NCBI RefSeq assembly: GCF_013033355.1
Contig: NZ_WQDY01000005.1
Span: 1 to 64,000, forward strand
From: Ruegeria lacuscaerulensis
Lineage (GTDB): Bacteria > Pseudomonadota > Alphaproteobacteria > Rhodobacterales > Rhodobacteraceae
Reading direction: 5' to 3'
Length of the DNA: 64,000 nucleotides
Shown: positions 43,228 to 51,913 of the stretch, piece by piece
Numbering within the stretch: position 1 is the first letter of the stretch
How the letters are laid out: each line of letters starts with the position of its first letter
Program-made: the position numbers and the translations under genes
The notes under the pieces: generated by a model
Database searches by the model: none
What the model was told of the DNA's origin: nothing
The model's input: the letters and a program-made list of their open reading frames with translations, nothing else

Positions 43228-46200
43228 ATAGAACGCACGATTTTCCGCTTTATTTGGAAATACTCCAAACGCGATCAGTTGATCTTGCTGGCCGTGACTG
43301 CGACGCTGTTTCCGCTGCTTTACCTGACGCTGGAATTGCCAAAACGGATCATCAACGATGCGATCGGGGCCGGAAGCTCGGTGGTGAACGTGATGGGCTA
43401 TCAGTTGCCGCAGACCACCTTCCTGATCATCCTGTGTTTCGCGTTTCTGGCTGCGGTTCTGGCCCACGGCCTGATGAAAATGCGGATCAACACGATGAAA
43501 GGCGTTCTGAGCGAGCGGATGCTGCGTCGTTTCCGGTATCAACTAATCAGTCGCGCGCTGCGCTTTCCCCAACCTTATTTCGAGCGCGTCAGCCAGGGTG
43601 AGATGGTCTCGATGATCACTGCCGAAAGCGAGCCGATGGGTGGGTTGATGGGGGACGCGATCAGCCAACCCGTGCTGCAGGCCGGGCAGATGATCACCAT
43701 CCTGTCTTTCCTGTTTCTGCAAAGTGTCTGGTTCGGCCTTGCCGCAGTTGCCTTAATCCCAGTGCAGGCCTGGTTGATCCCCAAGCTGCAACGTCAGATC
43801 AACCTGCTGAACAAAAGCCGGATTCAAGAAGTCCGTATTCTGGCCGCTCAGATTGGGGAAAACGCGGCGGGCGCGTCGACGCTGCGCACGAATGGGGGGT
43901 GGCGGTACCGTCGTGCGATGATCTCGGACCAGCTGGGGCGGCTGTTCAGCATCCGTTTCGAGATTTACCAGAAAAAGTTCTTTATGAAGTTCATCAACAA
44001 CTTCATTTCGCAACTGACGCCGTTCTTGTTTTATCTGGTTGGCGGTTTGCTGGTTCTACAGGGCTCAGTCTCGCTGGGTGCGCTTGTCGCGGCGCTGGCG
44101 GCCTACAAGGACCTGAGCTCTCCGTGGAAAGAGCTGCTGACCTACTACAATCAGACTCAGGACATGTCATTGCGCTGGGATGTAGTGGTTGAACGGTTTG
44201 CACCCGCGGGAATGGTTGACGAAAAACTGTTCGAAGGCGAACCAGACAGCACGCCGCGCCTGAACGGCGATATAACACTGGATCACGTCTCGGTCCGGGA
44301 TATGGACGGCAATCAGGTTCTTGATGACCTGAACCTGACCTTTCCCGGTGGAAAAACCATCGGCGTCGCAGCCCCCAGCGAAGAAGATCGGCGCGCCCTG
44401 GCAGAATTGCTGACGCGCGAGATCATGCCTTCGTCCGGTCGGGTTGAAATCGGGGCGGAAAACATGGCCGACCTGCACCAAGGCGTCGTTGCTGCACGAG
44501 TTGGATATGCGTCTTCGCGCCCGGTGATGTTTCAAGGCTCGTTGGGCGACAACGTTATGATGCCGATGCGGTTCAAGCCGGTGACAGGCGGGGTCGAAGA
44601 TCATGACTTTGCAGAGACCCGGCGGGCAGGGAATAGTGACGATCCCTACAGAGCCGAATGGCTTGACCCTTCGCGGGCTGGTGTTGAAAACGCCGAATCT
44701 CTGCGCGACTGGTGGCTGCATCTGATCGACGGCATGGGCTCGGGCGCGGCGCTTTTTCAACGTGGGGCAGAACAGGTCTTTGAACCGGGCGAACACCAGG
44801 ATCTGGCCCGGAAGCTTATTGAATTGCGACCCCTCGTACAGCAGGCGGTGCGAGATGCCGGGCTTGAACAGCAGGCCCTGATCTTCGACTGGTGCTGCTA
44901 CAATCCTGCCTTACCCGTTGCCGAAAACCTGCTGTTCGCGACCCCGCGTGTGCCTGTGACGCAGGACTTGCTGGCCCGCCAACCTGTCTTTTTGGGAGAG
45001 CTGCGAGAACTGGGCCTGGACGAGACACTGGTCAACCTGACGCGCGATGTGGTGGATATGCTGCGGCAGATCTTTGGTCTGGACGGCACAGACCATCCGC
45101 TGTTTCGAAAGCTGGGCCTTGAAGCACAGACTTATGAAAGCGCGATAGAATTGCTGGAGCAGACGCGGGATGAGGGGGTCTCGGGTCTGAATGACGAACA
45201 GCTCGCTAACCTGCTTGCCGTTCCCGTTGTGATTTCGGCCGAGCAAATCGGCCCGGCATTTTCAGATGAACTGAAGAACCGCATTCTTGAACTGCGCCAC
45301 AGTCATTCGCATAAACTGCTTGAGACTTTGCACGACGTGTTTGTGCCACTGAATGCCGAAGAATTTGCGCCCGGCCTGACGGTGATGGAGAATGCGCTGT
45401 TCGGCAAGGTCAGCCAGATTGGGGGTGCGCGCTCGGACGAGGTGCGCAAACTGATCGTGGATGTTCTTGACCGCAACGGGGCACGGCCACAGGTGGTCGA
45501 ATTGATCTATGACGTTCCGGTGGCGCTGGGTGGTCAGAATCTGCCGGCGGTTTTTGCCGAGCCGCTCTCGTTCACGCGCGCGACGATCAAGAAACCGGAT
45601 ATCCTGATTTTGGATAATGCGCTGGCCAGCTATGACATGGCCACGCAGGTGGCGGTCTATAAGAATATACGCTCTTTGCTGCCTGAGACGACCGTCATTT
45701 ATCTGAACGATCAGTATGACAATCCGGATGTATTCGACATGTATGTCGAAATCCGGCAGGGTCGGGTGGTTTCAGATGAAGGACCTGCGGACGTGGAAGA
45801 AGACAGTGCAGCCTCGGCCGACTTGGCGCGCAAGCTGCGCGCGCTTGAGCAGACGCCGCTGTTTTCGGGTCTTGACCGTCGTCAGCTGCGCCTTTTGGCC
45901 TTTGGTGCCCGCTGGTTTGACGCCAAGCCTGGCGAGGTTGTGTTCCTCAAGGACGACCAACCCACAGATGGGGCCTATGTGGTGTTGGAAGGCGAGGCGG
46001 GTCTGTATCTGCCACAACCTGACGGACCGGATCAGTTGATCACAAAAGTTGGTGCAGGAGCGCTAGTCGGTGAGCTGGGCCTGATCCGCAAAGAGCCGCG
46101 CGCACTGAGCATGCTGGCCGAGACGAACCTGTCCTGCCTGCGGATCGGGGAAGAAGAGTTTTTGGCCGTTGTCGAAAACGATGCCGCCACGGCCTTTAAG

Positions 46201-46236
46201 CTGATGCAGGTGATTGCAGGGTATGTGTCAAACTAG
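43228..46236 (+). CDS. Degenerate ABC-exporter-like protein with C-terminal cyclic-nucleotide-binding domain
   Basis: 1002 residues if read from ATA 43228. Residues about 10-330 are an ABC exporter membrane domain. From about 345 a nucleotide-binding-like domain begins, but Walker A is replaced by GVAAPSEEDRRA, the Q-loop by YASSRPVMFQ, the signature by LSFTRA, Walker B reads ILILDNALASYD (Asn for Glu) and the H-loop YLNDQYD (Asn for His). About 300 unrelated residues (450-770) are inserted before the signature region. Residues about 870-1002 form a cNMP domain with the cassette GALVGELGLIRKEPRAL. It cannot be a normal ABC ATPase and is more likely a membrane sensor. The first ATG/GTG/TTG in frame (TTG 43279) would cut the conserved N-terminus. 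Confidence 0.82.
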   Translation: MERTIFRFIWKYSKRDQLILLAVTATLFPLLYLTLELPKRIINDAIGAGSSVVNVMGYQLPQTTFLIILCFAFLAAVLAHGLMKMRINTMKGVLSERMLRRFRYQLISRALRFPQPYFERVSQGEMVSMITAESEPMGGLMGDAISQPVLQAGQMITILSFLFLQSVWFGLAAVALIPVQAWLIPKLQRQINLLNKSRIQEVRILAAQIGENAAGASTLRTNGGWRYRRAMISDQLGRLFSIRFEIYQKKFFMKFINNFISQLTPFLFYLVGGLLVLQGSVSLGALVAALAAYKDLSSPWKELLTYYNQTQDMSLRWDVVVERFAPAGMVDEKLFEGEPDSTPRLNGDITLDHVSVRDMDGNQVLDDLNLTFPGGKTIGVAAPSEEDRRALAELLTREIMPSSGRVEIGAENMADLHQGVVAARVGYASSRPVMFQGSLGDNVMMPMRFKPVTGGVEDHDFAETRRAGNSDDPYRAEWLDPSRAGVENAESLRDWWLHLIDGMGSGAALFQRGAEQVFEPGEHQDLARKLIELRPLVQQAVRDAGLEQQALIFDWCCYNPALPVAENLLFATPRVPVTQDLLARQPVFLGELRELGLDETLVNLTRDVVDMLRQIFGLDGTDHPLFRKLGLEAQTYESAIELLEQTRDEGVSGLNDEQLANLLAVPVVISAEQIGPAFSDELKNRILELRHSHSHKLLETLHDVFVPLNAEEFAPGLTVMENALFGKVSQIGGARSDEVRKLIVDVLDRNGARPQVVELIYDVPVALGGQNLPAVFAEPLSFTRATIKKPDILILDNALASYDMATQVAVYKNIRSLLPETTVIYLNDQYDNPDVFDMYVEIRQGRVVSDEGPADVEEDSAASADLARKLRALEQTPLFSGLDRRQLRLLAFGARWFDAKPGEVVFLKDDQPTDGAYVVLEGEAGLYLPQPDGPDQLITKVGAGALVGELGLIRKEPRALSMLAETNLSCLRIGEEEFLAVVENDAATAFKLMQVIAGYVSN

Positions 46237-46571
46237 TCTTGCGGTTTACAGAACAGGTCGTAAAGCAAACCAATCATTTGGGCCGTGTTTCCGTCCTGCA
46301 ACGAATAGTAGATCGTTTTCCCCTCTCGCCGGGTCGACACCAGCCCTTCGCCGCGCAATCGCGCCAGCATCTGGCTGACGGCGGCTTGTCGGATATTCAG
46401 CAGGTTCTCAAGCTCACCCACTGATTTCTCACCTTCACCCAAATGGCAAAGGATCATCAGGCGGCCTTCATGGGCAAGAATTTTCAGGAACGCAGCGGCG
46501 TGCGCGGCGCTCTTTTGCATATCTGAAAGGGCGCTGTCCTGATCCTGAGCGTCTTTTTCCTTAAGTGTCAC
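46233..46571 (-). CDS. ArsR family transcriptional regulator
   Basis: 112 residues from GTG 46571. The winged helix is complete: LKILAHEGRLMILCHLGEGEKSVGELENLLNIRQAAVSQMLARLRGEGLVSTRREGKTIYYSL. No cysteine pair of a metal site stands in the recognition helix, so it resembles BigR/SmtB-like redox or non-metal members. The start is uncertain: GTG 46571 and ATG 46520 are both possible, and longer readings run into the neighbouring gene. It converges on the degenerate ABC gene with a 4-base overlap of stop codons. Confidence 0.8.
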   Translation of the reverse strand: MTLKEKDAQDQDSALSDMQKSAAHAAAFLKILAHEGRLMILCHLGEGEKSVGELENLLNIRQAAVSQMLARLRGEGLVSTRREGKTIYYSLQDGNTAQMIGLLYDLFCKPQD

Positions 46572-46629
46572 GTAGGGGCCTGCTTGTGATAGGGGGTCAA
46601 GGTAATATGCCCCAAACCGCAGCAGTTTG

Positions 46630-47862
46630 TCACCCCTCGGTTGCAGGGGCACCGCCCTGAAACGCATTGCCGTCGACGTAATTGCAGGGCTCTTCCTGCA
46701 TCTGAAGATGTAATCCGTCACCCGTGAAAGGATGCGCCCGCGCCAGGTCTTCGTCGACATCGATGCCCAACCCTGCAGCCGTAGGTGCCGTTACAAAGCC
46801 GTTTTCAACGCGCAACGTGCTTTTGATCAGGGCGTCGTGAAATGGGGTCTCGATCGTTTCCAGCAAAAGCAGATTTGGGATCGAAGCCGCCAGATGAATA
46901 TTCGCGGCCCATTCCACCGGCCCCGCGTATAAGTGCGGAGCCATTTGTACGTTAAAGACCTCGGCCATGGCAGCGACTTTCTTCATTTCCCAGATGCCAC
47001 CGGCGCGGCCCAGTGCAGGTTGAAGAATCTCGGCTGCGCCAGCGCGCAGGACGGCCCCGAACTCGGCCTTCGTGGTCATCCGTTCGCCTGTTGCCACAGG
47101 AATTCGGACATTGCGGGCAACACGGGCCATGTCCTCGATCATGTCGGGGGGTGTGGGTTCTTCGAACCAGAGTGGCGAATATGGTTCTAGCGCCTGACCC
47201 AAGCGGATCGCACCGGCGGTGTTGAATTGGCCGTGGGTGCCGAACAGCAGATCTGCCTTGTCGCCCACGGCCTCACGGATGGCCTTGCAGAAGGCGACAG
47301 ACATCGAGATATCGGACATTGCAGGCATATGCCCGCCGCGTATTGTGTAAGGCCCAGCAGGGTCGAACTTGACCGCTGTAAAGCCGCGTCGAACCATTTC
47401 AGCAGCGCATTCAGCTGCCTGATCAGGTGCCGTCCAAAAGTCGTTAAGATTATGCTGGGGTAGGGGGTACAGATAGGTATAGGCGCGGATCCGATCATTC
47501 ACCAGCCCACCCAGCAGAGCGTAGACGGGACGGTCGCGATCTTTGCCCAGAATGTCCCAGCACGCGATCTCAAGCCCCGAAAACGCGCCCATGACTGTCA
47601 GATCGGGTCGTTGTGTAAAGCCGCTGGAATAGGCGCGGCGGAACATAAGCTCGATGTTTTCGGGGTTTTCGCCCTGCATGTGACGCTCAAAGACGTCTCG
47701 AATGACGTGGCGCATAGCATCAGGGCCTACAGATGAAGCATAGCATTCGCCCCAACCGGTTATGCCTGTGTCGGTCGTGACTTTGACCAATATCCAATAG
47801 CGCCCGCCCCAACCGGGTGCCGGCGGAGCGGTCACAATGATGTCGAGGTCCTGCAGCTTCAT
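46630..47862 (-). CDS. Mandelate racemase/muconate lactonizing enzyme family protein
   Basis: 410 residues, enolase superfamily, dehydratase-like. N-terminal capping domain (1-130), then the barrel: FTAVKFDPAGPYT, DLLFGTHGQFNTAGAIRLGQ, PLWFEEPTPPD, IPVATGERMTTKAEF, and QPALGRAGGIWEM and APHLYAGPVEWAANIH with the catalytic-type histidine. Two of the metal ligands (Glu in WFEEP and TGER) are clear; the usual first aspartate position appears changed (FGTHG). The sugar-acid substrate is unknown. ATG 47862 is chosen from the family N-terminus and GGAGGAGACGCC upstream. It follows the dehydrogenase gene by 23 bases. Confidence 0.85.
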   Translation of the reverse strand: MKLQDLDIIVTAPPAPGWGGRYWILVKVTTDTGITGWGECYASSVGPDAMRHVIRDVFERHMQGENPENIELMFRRAYSSGFTQRPDLTVMGAFSGLEIACWDILGKDRDRPVYALLGGLVNDRIRAYTYLYPLPQHNLNDFWTAPDQAAECAAEMVRRGFTAVKFDPAGPYTIRGGHMPAMSDISMSVAFCKAIREAVGDKADLLFGTHGQFNTAGAIRLGQALEPYSPLWFEEPTPPDMIEDMARVARNVRIPVATGERMTTKAEFGAVLRAGAAEILQPALGRAGGIWEMKKVAAMAEVFNVQMAPHLYAGPVEWAANIHLAASIPNLLLLETIETPFHDALIKSTLRVENGFVTAPTAAGLGIDVDEDLARAHPFTGDGLHLQMQEEPCNYVDGNAFQGGAPATEG

Positions 47863-47885
47863 GGCGTCTCCTCCGGTCGTTTGCC

Positions 47886-48980
47886 TCAGGCTTTGTCGAA
47901 CATGATCACGTTTCGCTTGGCCGAACCGGTTTTGGTGTCTGCGATCGCCTCGTTGATCTGCGACAACGACCACCGGCCTGAGATCAGCTCGTCCAGTTTC
48001 AGCCGCCCCTGTTCATACAAGTCAATCATCCAGGGAATATCGCGCTGTATGACCACGTCGCCCATCTTCGATCCGATCAGGCCTTGCCCTAGCGCTGCAA
48101 GGATAACGGGTTCATAGCTTGACTGATCACCTGAATGAGGCATCCCGATCATGACAGCCTTCCCACCGGGTCCAAGATAGCGGGGTGCCTGATCGTAGGC
48201 TGGGATGGCGCCCACCGTGATCAGCACGGCGTCGGCCCCACGCCCGCCCAAGGCTTTGTAGGCGTCCTTCCATGGTGACTTCGACGTCGCCAAGACACCA
48301 TGCGTCGCACCGAACTCTGCAGCGATGTCCAACTTATCTTCGGTCATGTCGACGGCCACAATGCGCCGCGCTCCGGCGATACGCGCGCCTTGAATGGCGT
48401 TTAGCCCCACGCCGCCAGCACCGATCACGACCACGTCCTGCCCTGGACGCAAACCGGCGGCGTTCACCGCGGCACCCACGCCGGTGATCACACCGCAGGA
48501 CAATAGGCTAGCTACATCCTTGGGCATGTCTGACGGGATTTTCACGATCTGACGGTGGCTGACCACAACTTTTTCGGCAAAGGCACCGCAGGCCATGGCC
48601 TGTTCCAGCGGTCCACCGTCGGCTGTGCGCAGCGGCCCTTTAACGGTGTCATATGGCGTTTCGCAAATCGTTGGGTTGCCGCCTGCACAAGACGGGCAGG
48701 ATCCGCAGGCGCGGATGAGGGTGACGACAACCGGGTCGCCGATGGCAAAGCCCCCAGCTGCCGGACCAACCGCAGTAATGACGCCCGCGGCCTCGTGCCC
48801 ATAAACGGCAGGCAGGAACCCACCCCAGGCACCGCTTGCGTAGGATATATCCGAGTGGCAGATCGCGACCGCGTCCAGAGTGACTTCGACCTCGCCCGTT
48901 TGAGGTGGCGCGATTTGGATGTCCTCGATGACCAAGGGGTCACCGAAGGCCCGGCAGACGGCGGCTTTGATTGTTTGCAT
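47886..48980 (-). CDS. Zinc-dependent alcohol dehydrogenase (MDR family)
   Basis: 364 residues. Catalytic zinc site CHSDIS ... YGHEAAGVI and the structural zinc lobe CGSCPSCAGGNPTIC are complete. The NAD site VVVIGAGGVGLNAIQGARIAGARRIVAVDM is Rossmann-type with Asp, favouring NAD. The sequence is close to class III-like/benzyl-alcohol-type dehydrogenases. ATG 48980 has GAGGGAAGAG directly before it. It is co-directional with the enolase-superfamily gene, so the pair may oxidise and dehydrate one sugar or alcohol substrate. Confidence 0.88.
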   Translation of the reverse strand: MQTIKAAVCRAFGDPLVIEDIQIAPPQTGEVEVTLDAVAICHSDISYASGAWGGFLPAVYGHEAAGVITAVGPAAGGFAIGDPVVVTLIRACGSCPSCAGGNPTICETPYDTVKGPLRTADGGPLEQAMACGAFAEKVVVSHRQIVKIPSDMPKDVASLLSCGVITGVGAAVNAAGLRPGQDVVVIGAGGVGLNAIQGARIAGARRIVAVDMTEDKLDIAAEFGATHGVLATSKSPWKDAYKALGGRGADAVLITVGAIPAYDQAPRYLGPGGKAVMIGMPHSGDQSSYEPVILAALGQGLIGSKMGDVVIQRDIPWMIDLYEQGRLKLDELISGRWSLSQINEAIADTKTGSAKRNVIMFDKA

Positions 48981-49061
48981 CTCTTCCCTCATTTCCTTTG
49001 GGCCACGGTGGCGCGCCGGATTGCATGCTGCAAGGTGGAATCCGTCACAGCGGTGTCGCTG

Positions 49062-50261
49062 TTACACTTTTTTGGGTTTTGCTTTCAGAAAGGCTGCAAA
49101 GCCGACGACCATCAAGACCATGGCCAGCAGGAAAGGGGCACCCGGCAGATAAAATCCCGTATCTGGTCTGGCAAACTGCGCAAAGACGCTGGTCATCAGC
49201 AAGGGGGAAATCACCATCGATAGGGCATGCAGTGAGGTAAGGACGCCCTGCAACTCGCCTTGCTGGCTGTCCGGCGTAGCCTTGGACATCATCGCTTGCA
49301 AGGCGGGGGTCACAACCGCACCCAGCGCGGTGAGAGGGATCAGCAGCAATGCGATCGGACCACTTGTCAGAAACGCCAGAATAGCGAAGCTGATAATCTC
49401 GATGACCATGCCGTAGATGATCGTTCCTCTTTCGCCCAGATACCGGGTAGCTGGCCGGATCAACCCGCCTTGAACGGCAGCCATGCCAATTCCATAAACA
49501 CCAAGGGACAAGCCGATCATCTGGGGGGACCACCCAAACCGTTCGGTGGTGAAATAAGCCCAGATGGCAGGGTATACGTAAATTGAGATCGAATAGAGGA
49601 AATATACCCACAGCATCGGGCGAATGCCGGGCAATCCCGCAATGGCGCGGAGGGAATTGATTGGGTTTGCGCGGCGCAGATTGAAAGCTCTGCGCGTTTT
49701 GTCGGTCACGGTTTCGGGCATTACGAAAAGGCCAATTGCAAAGGTCACCAATGATAATGCAGCAGCTGCCCAGAAGGGGGCACGGGTCCCGTATTCGCTC
49801 AGCAGGCCGCCGATCACGGGGCCCAAAACGAACCCGACGCCGAAAGCTGCGCCGAGCAGACCGAAATTGGCCGCCTTTTCTGCGGGTTTGGAAACATCTG
49901 CCATAAAGGCTACTGCAGTGGCGTGGGTGGCCGCTGTGACTCCGCCCACAATCCGCCCAACCAATAGCAGCCAAATACTGCCCGCCAATGCCATCACCAC
50001 ATAGTCCAACGACATAACGAACAATGACACCAGCAGAACTGCCCTGCGCCCATAGGCGTCTGAAAGATTGCCGAGGATGGGGCCGAAGACGAATTGCATT
50101 GCCGCAAATGCAGTGCTGAGAACACCTCCCCAAACTGCTGCACCGGCCAGCGTACCGCCCTGAACTTCGACGATGAGTTCGGGCATGATCGGCAGAACCA
50201 GCCCAATGCCCATTGCGTCGATCATGACTGTGAGCAGGACAAAGAGAAAGGGAAGACGCAT
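49062..50261 (-). CDS. MFS transporter, TetA-like
   Basis: 399 residues, about 12 membrane segments. It opens MRLPFLFVLLTVMIDAMGIGLVLPIMPELI, the Tet(A) family N-terminus with the conserved D-x-G-x3-P, and motif A reads LGNLSDAYGRRAVLL. LGPVIGGLLSEYGTRAPFW is motif C (antiporter type). It exports a drug or metabolite in exchange for protons; the substrate is unknown. It lies between the catabolic dehydrogenase genes and the alpha/beta hydrolase genes on the same strand. Confidence 0.88.
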   Translation of the reverse strand: MRLPFLFVLLTVMIDAMGIGLVLPIMPELIVEVQGGTLAGAAVWGGVLSTAFAAMQFVFGPILGNLSDAYGRRAVLLVSLFVMSLDYVVMALAGSIWLLLVGRIVGGVTAATHATAVAFMADVSKPAEKAANFGLLGAAFGVGFVLGPVIGGLLSEYGTRAPFWAAAALSLVTFAIGLFVMPETVTDKTRRAFNLRRANPINSLRAIAGLPGIRPMLWVYFLYSISIYVYPAIWAYFTTERFGWSPQMIGLSLGVYGIGMAAVQGGLIRPATRYLGERGTIIYGMVIEIISFAILAFLTSGPIALLLIPLTALGAVVTPALQAMMSKATPDSQQGELQGVLTSLHALSMVISPLLMTSVFAQFARPDTGFYLPGAPFLLAMVLMVVGFAAFLKAKPKKV

Positions 50262-50303
50262 GGAAACCGCTGAGTGAATACTCCGGCACTCTAGCCACAG
50301 AGT

Positions 50304-51053
50304 TTATCGCTGAAAAGTGGCTTGCGCGCCGCCCTCGTGGGGCAAGTCAATTGCGATACTGTCCAATATTTCGGCCAGCTGACCCGGATGGGAAAAGAAC
50401 GGAGAGTGAGAGCTGTCGATGCTATGCCGCATGGCTTCGGGAACGCCGAAACTCATCTGCTTTTGATACTCGGGCGGGATAGTACGGTCGTTAGTGGCTT
50501 GGATATAAGCCTTGGATACGCGCGCGAATGCATCGCTGAGCGGCAGGGGCGTATCTTGCGGCGCAATGGCCTGAGGACATAGCCGCGAAAGCGCATAGGG
50601 TACGGTTTCAGCCGGGCAGTCGTGATAAAACAGATCCTGAACCCGCTCGGGCTTGACCGTGTAGGATAGACCATCTGCCGATTTATCCACCGCATCTCCG
50701 ATGGTCTGACGAGGGGACTGCCGGCGCATCTCGATCATCGACATCCCGTCTTTGGGAAGGTAGGCGCACAAATACACCAAGGCGCGTATCCTTGTCGGCT
50801 GGGCCTCGGCCGCGGCGCTGATCGGGTAGCCGCCCCATGAATGCCCGACGACAATCGTCTGCGGCGAACACGCCTTGAGTACCGCGTCGCGGCATCCCTG
50901 CAATGTGACCTCGGAAACCGGCGTCGGATCAGCACCGTGGCTAGGCATGTCGATTGCGCGTGCCGTATGCCCCAAAGCGGCAAGTTCGGGGATCAGATCA
51001 CGCCAGCACCACGCACCGTGGCATGAGCCATGGACCAAAAGGAAATCTGCCAA
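50304..51053 (-). CDS. Alpha/beta hydrolase, esterase/hydroxynitrile-lyase-like
   Basis: 249 residues. LVHGSCHGAWCWRDLIPELAALGH is the oxyanion region of plant methyl-esterase/hydroxynitrile-lyase-like hydrolases, and the nucleophile elbow is VVGHSWGGYP (Ser near 72). The late SSHSPFFSHP provides the histidine. The family call is firm, the substrate unknown. It starts 12 bases after the stop of the enol-lactonase-like gene, so the two are likely cotranscribed. Confidence 0.85.
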   Translation of the reverse strand: MADFLLVHGSCHGAWCWRDLIPELAALGHTARAIDMPSHGADPTPVSEVTLQGCRDAVLKACSPQTIVVGHSWGGYPISAAAEAQPTRIRALVYLCAYLPKDGMSMIEMRRQSPRQTIGDAVDKSADGLSYTVKPERVQDLFYHDCPAETVPYALSRLCPQAIAPQDTPLPLSDAFARVSKAYIQATNDRTIPPEYQKQMSFGVPEAMRHSIDSSHSPFFSHPGQLAEILDSIAIDLPHEGGAQATFQR

Positions 51054-51065
51054 TGCTGTTCTCCT

Positions 51066-51854
51066 TCAGATATGCCCGATATCCGCCAGGAAACGGCTTA
51101 GAATCGCTGCGTATTCCTGGGGTTGCTCGACACAGGGCAGATGCCCGGCTCGACGCATCAGTTCAAAACGAGAGCCGGGGACAAGATCAATGGTTTCTCG
51201 TACCAGATCAGGCGGAGTTGAGCCATCCTCGCTGCCGGCAATGCCCAGTATAGGCAACCTTAAGCCGCTGGTTGGCGTATAGAAATCCGTGCCTGAAATC
51301 GCCGCGCAGCATCCCAAATATCCGTCCTCGGGTTGTCGCGCCATCATGTTGCGCCATAACAGGTGATCTGGCGTCGCCCGAAAGCCTTTTGAGAACCAGC
51401 GTTCCATTGTGGCGTCTGCCAGCGCTTCGACCCCACCTTCACGAATGGCTTCCATACGCTGGTTCCACATCGCTGGTGTGCCGATTTTGGCCGCGGTGTT
51501 CGACAAGACCAACCCCCGGATCAAGTCCAACCGTTTGACGGCCAAGCCTTGTGCGATCAGCCCGCCAATCGAAAGGCCCACGAACACACAGTCCCGGACT
51601 TCGAGGTGATCCAGCAGGGATTCTGCATCCCGAACCAGCGCCCCCATAGAATACGGAGCAGGTGGTGCAGAAGACAGCCCGTGCCCCCGTTTGTCATACC
51701 GGATCAGACGAAACCCGGCCGGCAGATGAGGCAATACGGCGTCCCAAAGCCGCATATCCGTGCCCAGCGAATTGGCGAACACGACTGGTGCCCCGCTTGG
51801 ATCGCCATCCTCACGGTAATGGAGCTTTATGTCCCCGAAGTCTGCAATTTGCAT
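51066..51854 (-). CDS. Alpha/beta hydrolase, 3-oxoadipate enol-lactonase-like (PcaD type)
   Basis: 262 residues. MQIADFGDIKLHYREDGDPSGAPVVFANSLGTDMRLWD is the PcaD-like start; the nucleophile is FVGLSIGGLIAQGLA and the C-terminal RRAGHLPCVEQP brings the histidine. PcaD opens the enol-lactone in protocatechuate breakdown, but other pca genes are not in the window, so the exact substrate is open. ATG 51854 has CGGGGA about 9 bases before it; ATG 51875 is possible. Confidence 0.82.
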   Translation of the reverse strand: MQIADFGDIKLHYREDGDPSGAPVVFANSLGTDMRLWDAVLPHLPAGFRLIRYDKRGHGLSSAPPAPYSMGALVRDAESLLDHLEVRDCVFVGLSIGGLIAQGLAVKRLDLIRGLVLSNTAAKIGTPAMWNQRMEAIREGGVEALADATMERWFSKGFRATPDHLLWRNMMARQPEDGYLGCCAAISGTDFYTPTSGLRLPILGIAGSEDGSTPPDLVRETIDLVPGSRFELMRRAGHLPCVEQPQEYAAILSRFLADIGHI

Positions 51855-51913
51855 GACATAATCCCCGTTCGTCATACGCTAAGCCAGCACCCTGCCTTAT
51901 CGGTCCTGTGTTG

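Noticed and set aside
49045..50298. Second long minus-strand frame over the MFS gene
   Set aside because: It runs in another frame of the same DNA; the MFS frame has the membrane segments and family motifs, this one is arginine- and serine-rich with none.
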